DNA from: Parasponia andersonii
Taxonomy: Eukaryota; Streptophyta; Magnoliopsida; Rosales; Cannabaceae
DNA: 64,000 nucleotides
NCBI GenBank assembly: GCA_002914805.1
Contig: JXTB01000122.1
Location: 837,816-901,815, forward strand
Direction of reading: 5' to 3'
Part shown: positions 22,258 to 33,000 of the stretch, piece by piece
How the letters are laid out: every line of letters starts with the position of its first letter
Numbering within the stretch: position 1 is the first letter of the stretch
Made by a program: the position numbers and the translations under genes
Notes under the pieces: generated by a model
Database searches by the model: none
What the model was told of the DNA's origin: nothing
What the model saw: the letters and a program-made list of their open reading frames with translations, nothing else

Positions 22258-22475
22258 AATAGGTATTTTTTTTATTTACCTATGGATAGGTTTTTTTTTT
22301 TAACCGTTGAATCACCATTTAATGGTAATCCAATGGTTATAATGAAGTGCATGAAAAGACGTGTATCATTAATACTCTTTTTTTCTCTTATTTTTTACAA
22401 TAAAAAAATATGCATACTAAATTTTCATTAGTCAAATTGATATTTATGTATAGGTAAAAAAAAAAATAGCTACCG
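22258..22475. mobile_element. MITE-like inverted-repeat element, copy 1
   Basis: The left arm (TAGGTATTTTTTTTATTTAC) and right arm (GTATAGGTAAAAAAAAAAAT) are roughly reverse complementary, and the centre carries AACCGTTGAATCACCATTTA. A diverged copy in the opposite direction lies at about 57763-57955. Boundaries are approximate and no target duplication was fixed. Confidence 0.5.
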
Positions 22476-24039
22476 GATTGGATTGGTGCCATATATATAT
22501 ATAAACTCCTATACACGCTGTAGTAATACGGGAACATATATGCTCTGGCAAAACTATTGAGTATGGAATATTAAATTAATTTTAGGTTATGGAAAAATAT
22601 ATAGCACCAAATTCAAGTACAATTAAACAGACCAAAAGGAAAGCGTAAAAATGTGCAAGCATGCTTTAATTTTTTTTTTCTTTTTTCGCTTACAGTAAAC
22701 GTTCCACAAGGAAATATTATTCTCTATTTTAAAAAAAAAAAAAAGTAGCCAAATTCATGATCATCCAAATTTGTATTAGGAAAAAGGGAAGACGTATAGA
22801 TCTCGTTAACGAAAGGGAAAAGAAAGCTGAGAAGAATTCACCCCTGCTATATATATCTATACAAAACCCCACATGTAGCAGCCCTAATCCATGACCTAAA
22901 GCTGCTCAAAATTCAAAAACCCAATCTAATGAGCATTCTATTAGTTGATAGAATACTTTTGTGTGTTAGGTATTATAGACTTATTTTTTTTGAAATGTGT
23001 TAGATTATTTAGCTTGTTATTTGAAGTGTGTTAGGTGAACAATTTGTTTATTTAAAGTATGTTAAGTGAACAATTTAAGTATGTTTGGTTGGTAGGTGCT
23101 AGGTATATAGTTGTAAGTTTCTTAGAATTATTTTATTAGATGGTTTAGATTAATCCTAAAATTGTATAAATTGCCTTCATTGGCAAGAGTTGTAATCATC
23201 CAATCTTCAATCAAAATCTTAGTTTTCTCTTCTAAATTCTCTTTGAGAATTTTGTTTATTTCTTTTCTCGTTGTGAGAATACAAGTTAAAGTAAAATCTA
23301 ACAACCCGCTGCGTCAACCCCATAATTGGCTACACGAACGTGAGTAGAGAAAAAATTCATATAAGATTTCATTCAAGCACCCAAATAACCCACTAGGGAA
23401 CTTTACAATTACAAGATTACTATTGGAAAGCAAATCAATGACAAAACATCATGAATTCATTGACATGCTTGAATGAATATCTTTCCCATCGATCCGAGGG
23501 GGCGATGTTATATAAGTAGCAATAATAACCAACTTGCTGGAGAATTAAATACTTTCTTTCTCTATAGTTTCCGTTCGATATGCTTTCCTTCAGCAGCGCG
23601 TACCCTATAAGAAAAATAATATGTTAATTAAAAATCCATAACCTTATACCCTTTCGTACGAGTTGTTCAATGCTTTTTATTGCATGAATGAAGATTTTTT
23701 ATGCGTTAGATAAGGCCAAGTATACGTAATTTGCAACCGGCCGAAATTTAGACAGTAATATAAAAAATACTCGTACCACAATATTGCGACCAATCGAACA
23801 CGGCTCTCTAGAGTACTAGTGCACTAACATTTTGAGTGTGGCTCTGTTGATACTTGTACATATATACTACTTATATGTGAAGAGTTATGTATTCACACAT
23901 GGAATAAAGTGCAATTTCAATTTGTTTTCTGAAACATGATTCAAGCTTTACTATAGCAATTTCAAGTTTAGACCCTGTAATTCATTGGGGATTTTAAAAA
24001 TATATAATGAAAAAGAAAAAGAAGAATTATTTTATAGCC
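22476..24039. other. Intergenic; possible old LTR fragment at 22960-23302
   Basis: TGTGTTAGG-type words recur near 22962, 22996 and 23026, with TATAAATTG at 23166 and an ATCTAACA edge at 23302, reminiscent of a short copia LTR. I could not find a target duplication or a partner, so this is weak. No gene is visible. Confidence 0.3.
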
Positions 24040-24245
24040 AGTTAGGAATTTCAGTGCTTTTTGTTCTTTTGAAAATTAAAGAGATATTTGTATAAGAGGA
24101 ATCTTGGTTGGAAGGAAAAAAAAAAAAAGGTTAATAGATAAAGCATTTTGAGAAATTAATTAATTATCTTATGATGAAAAGTTCTGCTTTGGGAAGAAAG
24201 AGCTCTCTATATGAGTTTTGGAGAACTTATACTTTACTTCATTGC
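24040..24245 (-). promoter_or_regulatory. Conserved DUF247 upstream block, copy c (interrupted)
   Basis: Contains GCCAGTTAGGAATTTCAGT (identical at about 28353-28371), TTCTTTTGAAAATTAAAGAG, GAGTTTTGGAGAACTTATAC and CTTTACTTCATTGC. The palindrome's right arm, expected next, is displaced by the LTR-like insertion 24246-25222; text resembling GTGTAA resumes at 25224. Confidence 0.5.
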
Positions 24246-25222
24246 TGTAAAACCCCTTAAATTAAATAAGGGTACTATAGTCTTTTGACCTTTTTTTTTC
24301 AGAAAAGAAAAATTCAAATTATTGGATGAACTTGGAAAGAATCGGATCTAGGTTCGTTTGGGCAGATGTGTAAGGAAAATTTAAAAATTAGGGTCAAAAT
24401 GTAATTATTTAAGGGTGTTTTTGAAAAGAAATTTCAAAAACGGGCCAAAAGATAAATAATCAAAATAGTGACCAATCTCTCTTAAACTAACATGTGGCGC
24501 CACAGTTTTTAAAATTGCCATAAATCCCTGCATTTTTCCTTTTTTCTCCTCGAGATCCCTGAGCCCCTTCATCCACAACCAGCCGTTGTAGCTATCCAAC
24601 CCGATTTTTGGTAAGAATGAGCTTGACCTTTTTGGAAATTCATTGTATTAAGAGAGGTTGACTTGCGACTTTGTGTGGTGTTGAGCATTGAACGGCGGTG
24701 AAACACTGATTTTTGGCCGCAAAAGATCGAAGCTTCGCAGGTTTCTTCCCGCACTCTGGTGACTCAATGGGTTGCGATGGTTGCCAGCAAATCTTCAGCG
24801 GAGGTCAAGAAAGGTCTTGGCCGGAGCTCGTGCCTAGAGAAAGTCCAGTGCAGTGGTTGGATGGGTTGTACAATGAATGAGTGAGTTTTGGGCTCAGGGA
24901 CTTCAATGAAGAAGAGATCAAAATTAAGGGATTTAAAGGAAATTTTAGATACTATTTGCCATGTATCGAAATCTGGTAGAGTGGGCACTGTATGTAGGAA
25001 TTGCACTTTGACCTAGTTTTGCAAAGATTCTTTGTATTAATGTCCTCCATAAATTGGTTTTAATCCTTACTTTAAGCTTTTCTTCATGTTTTCGCCTAAA
25101 TGAACTGGAGTTATAAATATCCTTATTTATATTTTTCTTTAAATATTCGAACTTTTGAATTTACTAAAATACCTTTAGCTTAAAAATTACTTCTTTACTA
25201 TTTTAAAATTTGGGTTTTTACA
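24246..25222 (+). mobile_element. LTR-like insertion, about 977 bp
   Basis: Starts TGTAAAACCCC and ends GGGTTTTTACA, giving short inverted termini of the chromovirus LTR type, and AAGGGTACTATAGTCTTTTG near the start resembles the first 50 bases of the 57983 LTR. It interrupts the conserved upstream block almost seamlessly. No 5-bp target duplication was found (ATTGC left, TGTGT right), which lowers confidence. No protein is encoded. Confidence 0.5.
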
Positions 25223-26526
25223 TGTGTAATTTTCTATTTATTATAGAATTTGATTGGTGTAAGACATTTATTGCTCTTTTTTAGAATAAAACGCAATTAG
25301 TTTTGTGGTTTTAATATATTTTGTGTCATTAAGCACAAATAATTAATTAGAGTGGGACAAATATGATAGGTCCTTAAATTTGAGGAAAATAATTGATGAA
25401 AGTTACAATCTGAAAACGGATAGAGTTCCATAAAAAAAAGTGACGAATACAATTTTTTTGCATGTTCTGATCATTTTGTCCTTTTCTTTAATTAATATGT
25501 AATTGATTGAGTTACATCTAGTTGATAGATACTAATTTATCATACCAATAATAGATACAGACATAGTGATTAGTGATCGAAGACTTAATCTAATGCCTAC
25601 CACACAATACTTTCAATATTCATGAGGTTTAAAGCTCAAATCCTCACATATTTAAATAGAGTTAATACCAATAACATCCCGCTATTATGATTAAATAACA
25701 TTTAATCCTCTGTTATTATAAAACTTACAAATATTCTCTCATTTTCAAAATTGGAAAAAAAAAAAAAGAAGTATACTTTAGTAGTTTTTTTGGTCAAACT
25801 TGAAATATAAAATATCTAAAATACCCTAACAAATGCTTTAAAAATCTTTCACCAAATACTCTCCATTATCTAATTAATTTTTTTTTAAAAAAAGAATATC
25901 ACATTATTTTTTCAGATTATAAAAAAAAAATGTTGATAGTACTTTTTTTCCATAACTTTTTAGATTATTAATTTTTAAAGAAATCAATTAAGGATTATTT
26001 GGATATCAATATTCTAAGGGTATTAATATCATTTAGAAAAGAATTTAGTCAAAAATTTGACCAAAAAGAGAAGAAAGGATATTTTTTTTGTTTCATAAAA
26101 TACAGTGAATATTTTGGATTTTATGAGAATAAAATGTTAAATGTGGTGTTTAGTTAAAACATATGGTTGTTTATAGGACTATGTAAAATGACGAAGTGAA
26201 TACTGTCGAGTCCACTTTTACTAGAGCCCCAGCGTTGTGAGGCCTTTGATTCAAACCCGTAGAAAGGGTTGTTTTGTTGCATGCATTAACAAATTAATTA
26301 ATACAACTATAAGAAATACACTTTCTTAACTGAGATAATTTTTTTCCCCCTTTTATTGATCTTCAAACTTTTATGTAATTAGCAACAAATAGAAGCGACA
26401 AAAAAAATCACATAATAGAAAACGTAAATACAAAAGATGACATATCAGACCTCGCCAATCAGACGACAACTATCATATTCTTAATATCATAGGAAAGGGA
26501 ATAAGTATAACGACGCTATGCATTAG
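25223..26526. other. Intergenic, 3' flank of the 26527 DUF247 gene
   Basis: AT-rich. 25270-25410 resembles 10590-10930. No gene or clear mobile element is visible in the remainder. Confidence 0.45.
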
Positions 26527-27864
26527 TTACTCTTGATTAATAATGTCAAACAAGGTCCCTAAAATGGTGAGAACGAATGCGATAGAGGCAGCGATGAAAG
26601 CAATAATCGACCACGGGTGTTTGAAATAGTCACGCTTAAGGACTCTGATATATCTAGGACAACGACGTTTGGAATACCTGTTCACCTCAGTAGTAAGCTG
26701 GTCGTAATAATTTTTCTTGACGTAAGTGTCAATGTACAGTTTGTTGAAGATTTTGGTAGCGTCATCAATATTCAACCAGCTAATAATGGTCTTACTCTTG
26801 CAGAGTACTTGAAGATCCTCGTTAGTGTCGATGAGGTTGTCTAGAAGAACAGCGTAAGAAGTGACGATGGGCTCATAACCCGGGCAACACTGCTCCAAGC
26901 TGATGAGGTTTCGGAACACCGTTTCCGTGGTCTCCTGAATGAGCAGAGTTGGAATCTCCATCACACCTGTTTTGCTGAGGAATCTAATGTCCAATATAGA
27001 TTGTGAAAATTCGCTTGTCCTGAATCGGATTCGGGAGTCCTCGAGACGTGTAGCTGAATGCATACGCTCCAATACGTTAAAACTTGTTCGTTTTGTATTC
27101 ATATCTGAATTCAAAACTAACAAATTTCTCAACAGATCGAGAATGTGTTTGCTTCCATGATTAGTAGAAAGAAGAGGTTGAATGGGAGTTTTTTTAGTTG
27201 AGAAAATGCCATCAAAGAAGTCAATGGCAAGTTGAACAAGTGGCTTTGTGTCTATAAATGTAATTTTGGTCAGGTCGAACAAAGTGTCAAGCACAAGCCA
27301 AGGTATTTGGTTCTCTAGCAATATCAGGTCGTGGTATAGAAATTGGAACAGACAAGACATGGTGAAAATTGGATCACCGTTTTCTACGAGACCCGGATAT
27401 GATTTCTTGCGAAAAAGCTCAATGATGAAGCAACCATCGAGCACCAACATCTCTAAGAATTTGTCTGCTTTCATACCAATTGGCCCGGCATAATAGTCGC
27501 GAGCCTCATTCTGGACATCGCTAATGGCTGTGATGAAATTTCTGATCAACTTTGAGTCATAACGAATAACATCAGTCGGATTTCGATCAAGTGGGTTTGG
27601 TTTCGAAAGACGAGAGATAAGGTCAAGCAGGTACTTTTGTTTTATCCTGTTTGTTGGTTTCAGTTGGACGTTGTCATGGTGGAAGGGACCAAAGGAAAAT
27701 GCATTGGGTGTAAAAGCATCTTTACTATGCCTAGAGAGTATAGTTGGGATTTTGAAGATGCTGCACTGAGGCGGCATGGCCAGATTATCAGACAGCTCTC
27801 TTTCTATGCTGCTTGACAATGCTTCAATATCAATAACTTGATGTTCTCCTCCAGCATTCGCCAT
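26527..27864 (-). CDS. DUF247 (UPF0481) membrane-anchored protein, full length
   Basis: A 445-residue uninterrupted single-exon frame. Motifs: VIDIEALSSSI (about 10-20), IFKIPTILSRH (36-46), FGPFHHDN (58-65), then a central MLVLDGCFIIELFRKKSY and YHDLILLENQIPWLVLDTLF. RNLISLEQCCPGYEPIV is followed by the C-terminal HPWSIIAFIAASIAFVLTIL hydrophobic segment (416-435) and a short DIINQE tail. A membrane anchor at the C-terminus is inferred. It is the sister of 938-2239 within the window. Its 5' region is the best preserved of the array: a TATA box (28220-28229), a likely leader intron (27886-28109) and an intact conserved block (28355-28640). Molecular function unknown. Confidence 0.94.
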   Translation of the reverse strand: MANAGGEHQVIDIEALSSSIERELSDNLAMPPQCSIFKIPTILSRHSKDAFTPNAFSFGPFHHDNVQLKPTNRIKQKYLLDLISRLSKPNPLDRNPTDVIRYDSKLIRNFITAISDVQNEARDYYAGPIGMKADKFLEMLVLDGCFIIELFRKKSYPGLVENGDPIFTMSCLFQFLYHDLILLENQIPWLVLDTLFDLTKITFIDTKPLVQLAIDFFDGIFSTKKTPIQPLLSTNHGSKHILDLLRNLLVLNSDMNTKRTSFNVLERMHSATRLEDSRIRFRTSEFSQSILDIRFLSKTGVMEIPTLLIQETTETVFRNLISLEQCCPGYEPIVTSYAVLLDNLIDTNEDLQVLCKSKTIISWLNIDDATKIFNKLYIDTYVKKNYYDQLTTEVNRYSKRRCPRYIRVLKRDYFKHPWSIIAFIAASIAFVLTILGTLFDIINQE

Positions 27865-27885
27865 TATATCTCGGTAATCTTCACT

Positions 27886-28109
27886 CTATAATTATGGGGA
27901 AAAAAATGAACACAGAAAGAAAGAGAGAAAAAAGAAAAAGGTATGAGGTTCAGGTTATGTAAAAGTAAAACCAATCAATCTTTAAGTTCATGTTTGATAA
28001 TATAGAGTTTATGTTCCTTCTGTGCAGCAAGAAAAGGGGAAAAAAAAATAGATACAAAAAACAAAATATGTAACTAGAAAACACAGAATAAGAAAAGGAT
28101 AAATCATAC
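27886..28109 (-). other. Predicted 5'UTR intron of DUF247 gene
   Basis: On the minus strand, the donor GGTATGATTT follows CCATCTCTG, and the acceptor ATAATTATAG precedes AGTGAAGATTACC just upstream of the ATG. The donor neighbourhood (minus-strand GGTATGATTTTTC and variants) recurs upstream of 49161 and of the 57115 pseudogene, and as GGTATTATTTTT upstream of 2239. Transcript evidence would be decisive. Confidence 0.5.
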
Positions 28110-28219
28110 CAGAGATGGAAACAAGGGCTTTTTATGGAGTACGTACGTACGTTCTTTCTAGCTTATACCAAATGCGGTTTTTGGCTGCGATAATGCAACG
28201 ACGATACAGGTGCTCGCAC

Positions 28220-28229
28220 CTTTATATGC
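28220..28229 (-). promoter_or_regulatory. TATA box of the 26527-27864 gene
   Basis: GCATATAAAG on the minus strand, about 110 bp before the predicted leader donor site. Similar TATA motifs sit at the equivalent place upstream of the other DUF247 units. Confidence 0.5.
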
Positions 28230-28354
28230 ACTAGATAGGGAACATGTTTCGATTTTCTTTACCTGTAGAAGAAAGTTCAACTCTAATATTTTATCATTGG
28301 ATAAGCTGACACGAGCCTCACTTTAGTACTAAATTACTATTTACGTTTGCATCT

Positions 28355-28640
28355 AGCCAGTTAGGAATTTCAGTACTTTCTGTTCTTTTGAGAATTAAAG
28401 AGCTGTTTGTTTAAGAGGAAAATTCGTTGGAAGGAAAAATTATAATAAATAGTGCATTTAAAGGAATTAATTATCTTGTGAAATTTTACTTTGGAAACAA
28501 AGAGCTCTCTGTTTCAGTTTTGGAGAAGTTATACTTTACTTCGCTGCGGTGTAAAGAGTACATGATATGTAGATTCCCACAATTCAAAGCTCTCTCATTT
28601 AATCTTCAAAAACTCATAGCTTTGCAACCATAAGAGTAGC
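28355..28640 (-). promoter_or_regulatory. Conserved DUF247 upstream block, copy d (best preserved)
   Basis: Contains GCCAGTTAGGAATTTCAGT, GTTTTGGAGAAGTTATAC, the palindromic core CTTTACTTCGCTGCGG / TGTAAAGAGTA (28534-28560; arms CTTTAC and GTAAAG), and the second block AGCTTTGCAACCATAAGAG. It lies 0.5-0.8 kb before the ATG. Confidence 0.55.
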
Positions 28641-28824
28641 ACAGCATGAATAAGGGGAAAATTCTTAACAAATGGAAATCTAAGGGGTTAGATGTATACA
28701 TTAATCGACTTTTCTTTTATGTAAAGAGGGGGCAGTTTGGGCAAGTGAAATGAGAGAGAGAGAGAGAGTCTGAGAATCATGAGAGTCACGAGGCATTAAA
28801 GAAGAAGAACTATAATGTTATGTA

Positions 28825-29294
28825 TGTTGGAAAGTAAAACAAACTTTATTATTTATTCAAATATTTTTACGAGAGAAAATTTTCAACTTTACTCTTCAAG
28901 CTCACTCACTTACTAGAAGCTATACTTTTTTCTCTCTTCTCTTTACTCTTAGAAGCTTTACTTCTTACTTGATGCTTACAACTCAAATGGAGAGGGGTAT
29001 TTATACTACATGAGAAACAATGAGAACTACACAAATAAACAATTACAAAAATTCTTAAGCCACACATATTTTCTTTTACATATTTCTAATAATAATCTAA
29101 TTAATCAGATAATTCACATGCAAAAAGCTAATATCTAGCTAACACTAGAAGATTCTAGGTGGAGAACTATTTTAATTTGGACTTGGGTTTTTTTCTTTTA
29201 TGAGCTTTACACTTAAGCTAACTCCAACTTATTAGGCCTCATGTTGATGGGCTTAAACACTTCTTATGAGCTTAAACAAGTTTATTTTTCAACA
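28825..29294 (-). mobile_element. Solo Ty1/copia LTR, 470 bp
   Basis: Ends TGTTGGAAAG and TTTTTCAACA; on the minus strand it aligns with the LTRs of the 41389-46898 element (AAGTGTTT, CATGAGGCC, CTAGAATCTTCTAGTGTTAG, GTATAAATAC). ATGTA flanks both sides (28820-28824 and 29295-29299). The clean target duplication and absence of internal sequence make it a solo LTR. Confidence 0.93.
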
Positions 29295-30014
29295 ATGTAT
29301 GTGTTTGCTTTGTTTTTTATATATTAATCTCGTTAGTAAAAGATAAGGGTGTTTAATCCAAAACAAAAAGAAAAAGTTACCCTCGATGTTAAAAGCAAAC
29401 ACAGTGAAATGAGTTTTCATCCAGCGGATTACAAAGTTGCTAAGAAGAACAGATACTACTAATCATCAAATCTCACTCAACCATAAAGATTGTGAATTAG
29501 GAATAGTCATTGTTATGATTGTATTGTAGCTAATCCAAGGGGGAAAAATAGTTTACTTTAGTAGTGATTATGTACACCTAGCTAATTAACTTCTTTTTTT
29601 TTTTTCCTTTTTAGTTAAATAATGATTCTATTGTCACTTCTCTTTTTTCTCTCTCTGTACTATTTTTAAAAACACCCATCACGGAAATTTAAATTTGAAA
29701 AATCTCCTTTTTCATAACTTTACGGTAGTATTTCTCTCAGGATTTTATTTAGTTTTCGTTATAAAAGAAATAATCCCGAGACTTTTTTACCGTTTTCAAT
29801 AATGGTTTCCAATTCGAGTACTCTTTTTGATGGCTAGATTTTTTCCAATTGAGTTTTATCTAGGAAGATTTTTAACAGTTTTGGTCCAGTTTCTATTTAC
29901 GTTTTTTTGGCTATTTGCCTTCCAGTTGTTTGTTCTTAATTCTTGTTCTTTCTTTTTTTTATTATAAGTATTTTTTTTTTTTTTGGTATTGCTAAGCAAA
30001 AGATTATTAGTGTA
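29295..30014. other. Intergenic, no gene seen
   Basis: AT-rich with poly-T and poly-A runs. It holds no copia sequence up to about 30015, where integrase homology begins abruptly. Confidence 0.45.
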
Positions 30015-33000
30015 GTTGAGTACAAATCGAAGTATCAAGGCAATGAGATCTGATAAAGGAGGAGAATTCACATCCCACGAGTTTCAGAAGTATTGTGAAG
30101 ACAATGACATCCGCCATCCTTTAACAGTACTAAGATCTCCCCAATAGAATGGTGCCGCAAGAAAGAAGAATAAAACAATCTTACGTACAGCCAAAAGCAT
30201 GCTCAAAAGCAAAGGAATGTCAAAGGAGTTTTGGGCTGAAACTGTAGCTTGTGCAGTTTACCTGTTAAATCGTTCTCCAACAAGAAGCGTATGGGGAAAG
30301 GGGAAAGACGCCACTAGAAGCTTGGAGTGGAAGAAAGCCTGGAATCTCTCACCTAAAAGTGTTTGGAAGCATAGCTTATACTCACATGCCTGATGAAAAG
30401 AGAATCAAGCTCGATGATAAAAGTGAAAAGTTTGTCTTCATCGGCTATAACTCTAACTTAAAAGACTACAAGCTCTATAATCCAAGTAATGGCAAGACTA
30501 TTATTAGTCGCGATATGGAGTTTGACGAAGAAAGCACCTAGGAATGGCACACACAAGAGGGAAATTATGACTTCCGACCATACATTGAAGAAGAAAGCGA
30601 GCAACAAAGAATGGAGCAAATAAGAGAAGAATTACAAGAGCCTGTTACCCCACCTACTTCATCAATAGCAAGCACTCGTCAAGAAACAATAGTAGGATCA
30701 TCTTCAAGCAGCAGTTCAAGTGAAAGGATACCAAGATTAAGGAGCTTACAAGAGATATATGAGGTGACTGAAAATCAAAATGACCTGACTCTCTTTTACC
30801 TCCTTGCTGATTGTGAACCATTAAGCTTTGATGAAGCTACACAAAGTAAAAAGTGGCGAGATGTGATGGATGAAGAAATAAAAGCGATCACAAAAAATGA
30901 TATATGGGAGCTTGCTACACTTCCAAAAGAGCACTAAGCAATCGGTGTGAAATGGGTTTACAAGGCTAAAAAGAATGCTAAAAGAGAAGTGGAGAGATAT
31001 AAGGCAAGATTGGTCGCAAAAGGATACAGTCAAAGACCCGGCATAGACTATGATAAGGTATTTGCTCCTGTCGCCCATCTAGAAACGGTACGATTGATCA
31101 TCTCATTGGCTGCTCAAAATATATGAAAAATTCATCAAATAGATTTCAAGTCTGCTTTCTTAAATAGAGTCCTTGAAGAGGAAGTCTATATAAAGTATTA
31201 CACCTCCTTGCTATACTGCGTACAAATATGCTCACTTATGCTTAGAAAAGCTAAATAGTGTTTTCTTACTTTTATTGACCTTGCAAAAGCGGAAAGTAGA
31301 GGATAAATTTAAACTTTTCTATTTAGTTCTGAAAATATTTGTGATACACCTATTTTACATGGCAGTAATATATACTTTTTGTACAATACAAAACACAGTT
31401 TTAATACTATTCACAACTCCCACAAGATCACTACATACATATGCATAGTAAAAATATATACAAAGTTCTCAAAAAGTCCTCCTTCGGTTCAAAATTGGCA
31501 TATGAACAACATTGGAGTGGAAATAGCTCAGCCAACACTGCTTTTGGTTATGATCATCTGCATCACAAGAACTAAATGAGCAATGGCTCAGTAAATAGAA
31601 ATCCATGCATGCTTATGAACAATTTGTATATAAAACTTATTAGTCTTTGTACCCTTAATTTCCTTAGAAAATATTAACATTTAAATCATGTTTGGGCCCC
31701 TTCCTTGTATAGTTCCTAACTCAGTGATATAGTAGGTATCCTCTTAATAAATATCATTTGAGCCTTACCCTGTCTTGGAATTAACCTCAACGGATTTGAC
31801 CTCCCTCTTATTTGGTTCACCCTGTCTTGGACTTAATCTCAACGGACTTCACTATATTTACCTACTAGATCAACAAGATAAGAACCCTACCCTTCTTTAA
31901 AATAAATAACGTTTAGGGTACAAGATTCTTTATTAAAATCATAACCTATAAATAATTATTTTGTGCATACATACACGACATGCTTTATGAAAATGATGTG
32001 AACAATTTTCGAATATATAAATCTTAATGTCACAAATATATCATCTTTAATATAAACAATTATATACATAGGTTCTTATGATACTGGAGTGAAATTCCCA
32101 CTTACCTTGTATCCAAAAATAAAATAAGGTGAAAGGTAGACTTCTACTCTAAGGGATGCTTGATATGCTTTAGTGACCTGATCGTGACATCATAGTTTAT
32201 TTTAATTCCATTTTCTCATAAAATGGTTACCAGGAATGTAGAGCAACAAGCTCACACAAGAATTCACAAAAATAGAAACATAAGGCACATAATAATTGTT
32301 CATACTAAAAAAAATTAGACTTCACCACATCTTTAAAATTCAGATAACACATTCAAAGTGATAAGATGTCCCTATTATTCCCTATGAAATAAATATCAAT
32401 TATACAATAACCACTTCTATTAATTATACTGAAGCTTTTAACACATAACTCACCATTATAAAGGTAAAAAAATACCAATTCTATACTCCTTATGTGCTTT
32501 GCATATCTTTCTTTACTAGCCTTAACTACTTAATACTTTTATCTAATTGGTTCTTCCTCATGTGGAGTATATTCACTAGTTTAATTATTGGACTTGTTGA
32601 TATTCATCCGCTAATACCTATAACTATACTTCGCCTATAGTCACAATAGCCTATAGTTTCAATTACAATTGAAACTCCAATCAATTCCAATAATACACAG
32701 CATATACCAATTCGGAGGTCAATTAATACTCATAAATAATCATAAAAGTTCATATAGGCAGCATATTAAATTCTTTCTCCTAAACACATATAAATTTCAG
32801 ATATAGAAATACTTATATACTTCTATATATATATATATATATATATCCTTATGTGCGTAAGACGAATATAGATAAAATAAAAATGAAAGCTTCCATAATT
32901 AAACTGACCTTGCAGAAAGTGGGATTGAGTTGTTTCAGAAATTTACGATGACTATTTTCTTAAGGAACTGAATAGAGGGAGGTAAATAGAGGTGGATAAG

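Noticed and set aside
22960-23302. Possible short solo copia LTR
   Set aside because: No target duplication or partner LTR was found; kept only as a low-confidence note.
24405-25006. Several 60-80 codon minus-strand frames
   Set aside because: They fall within the LTR-like insertion and show no family resemblance.
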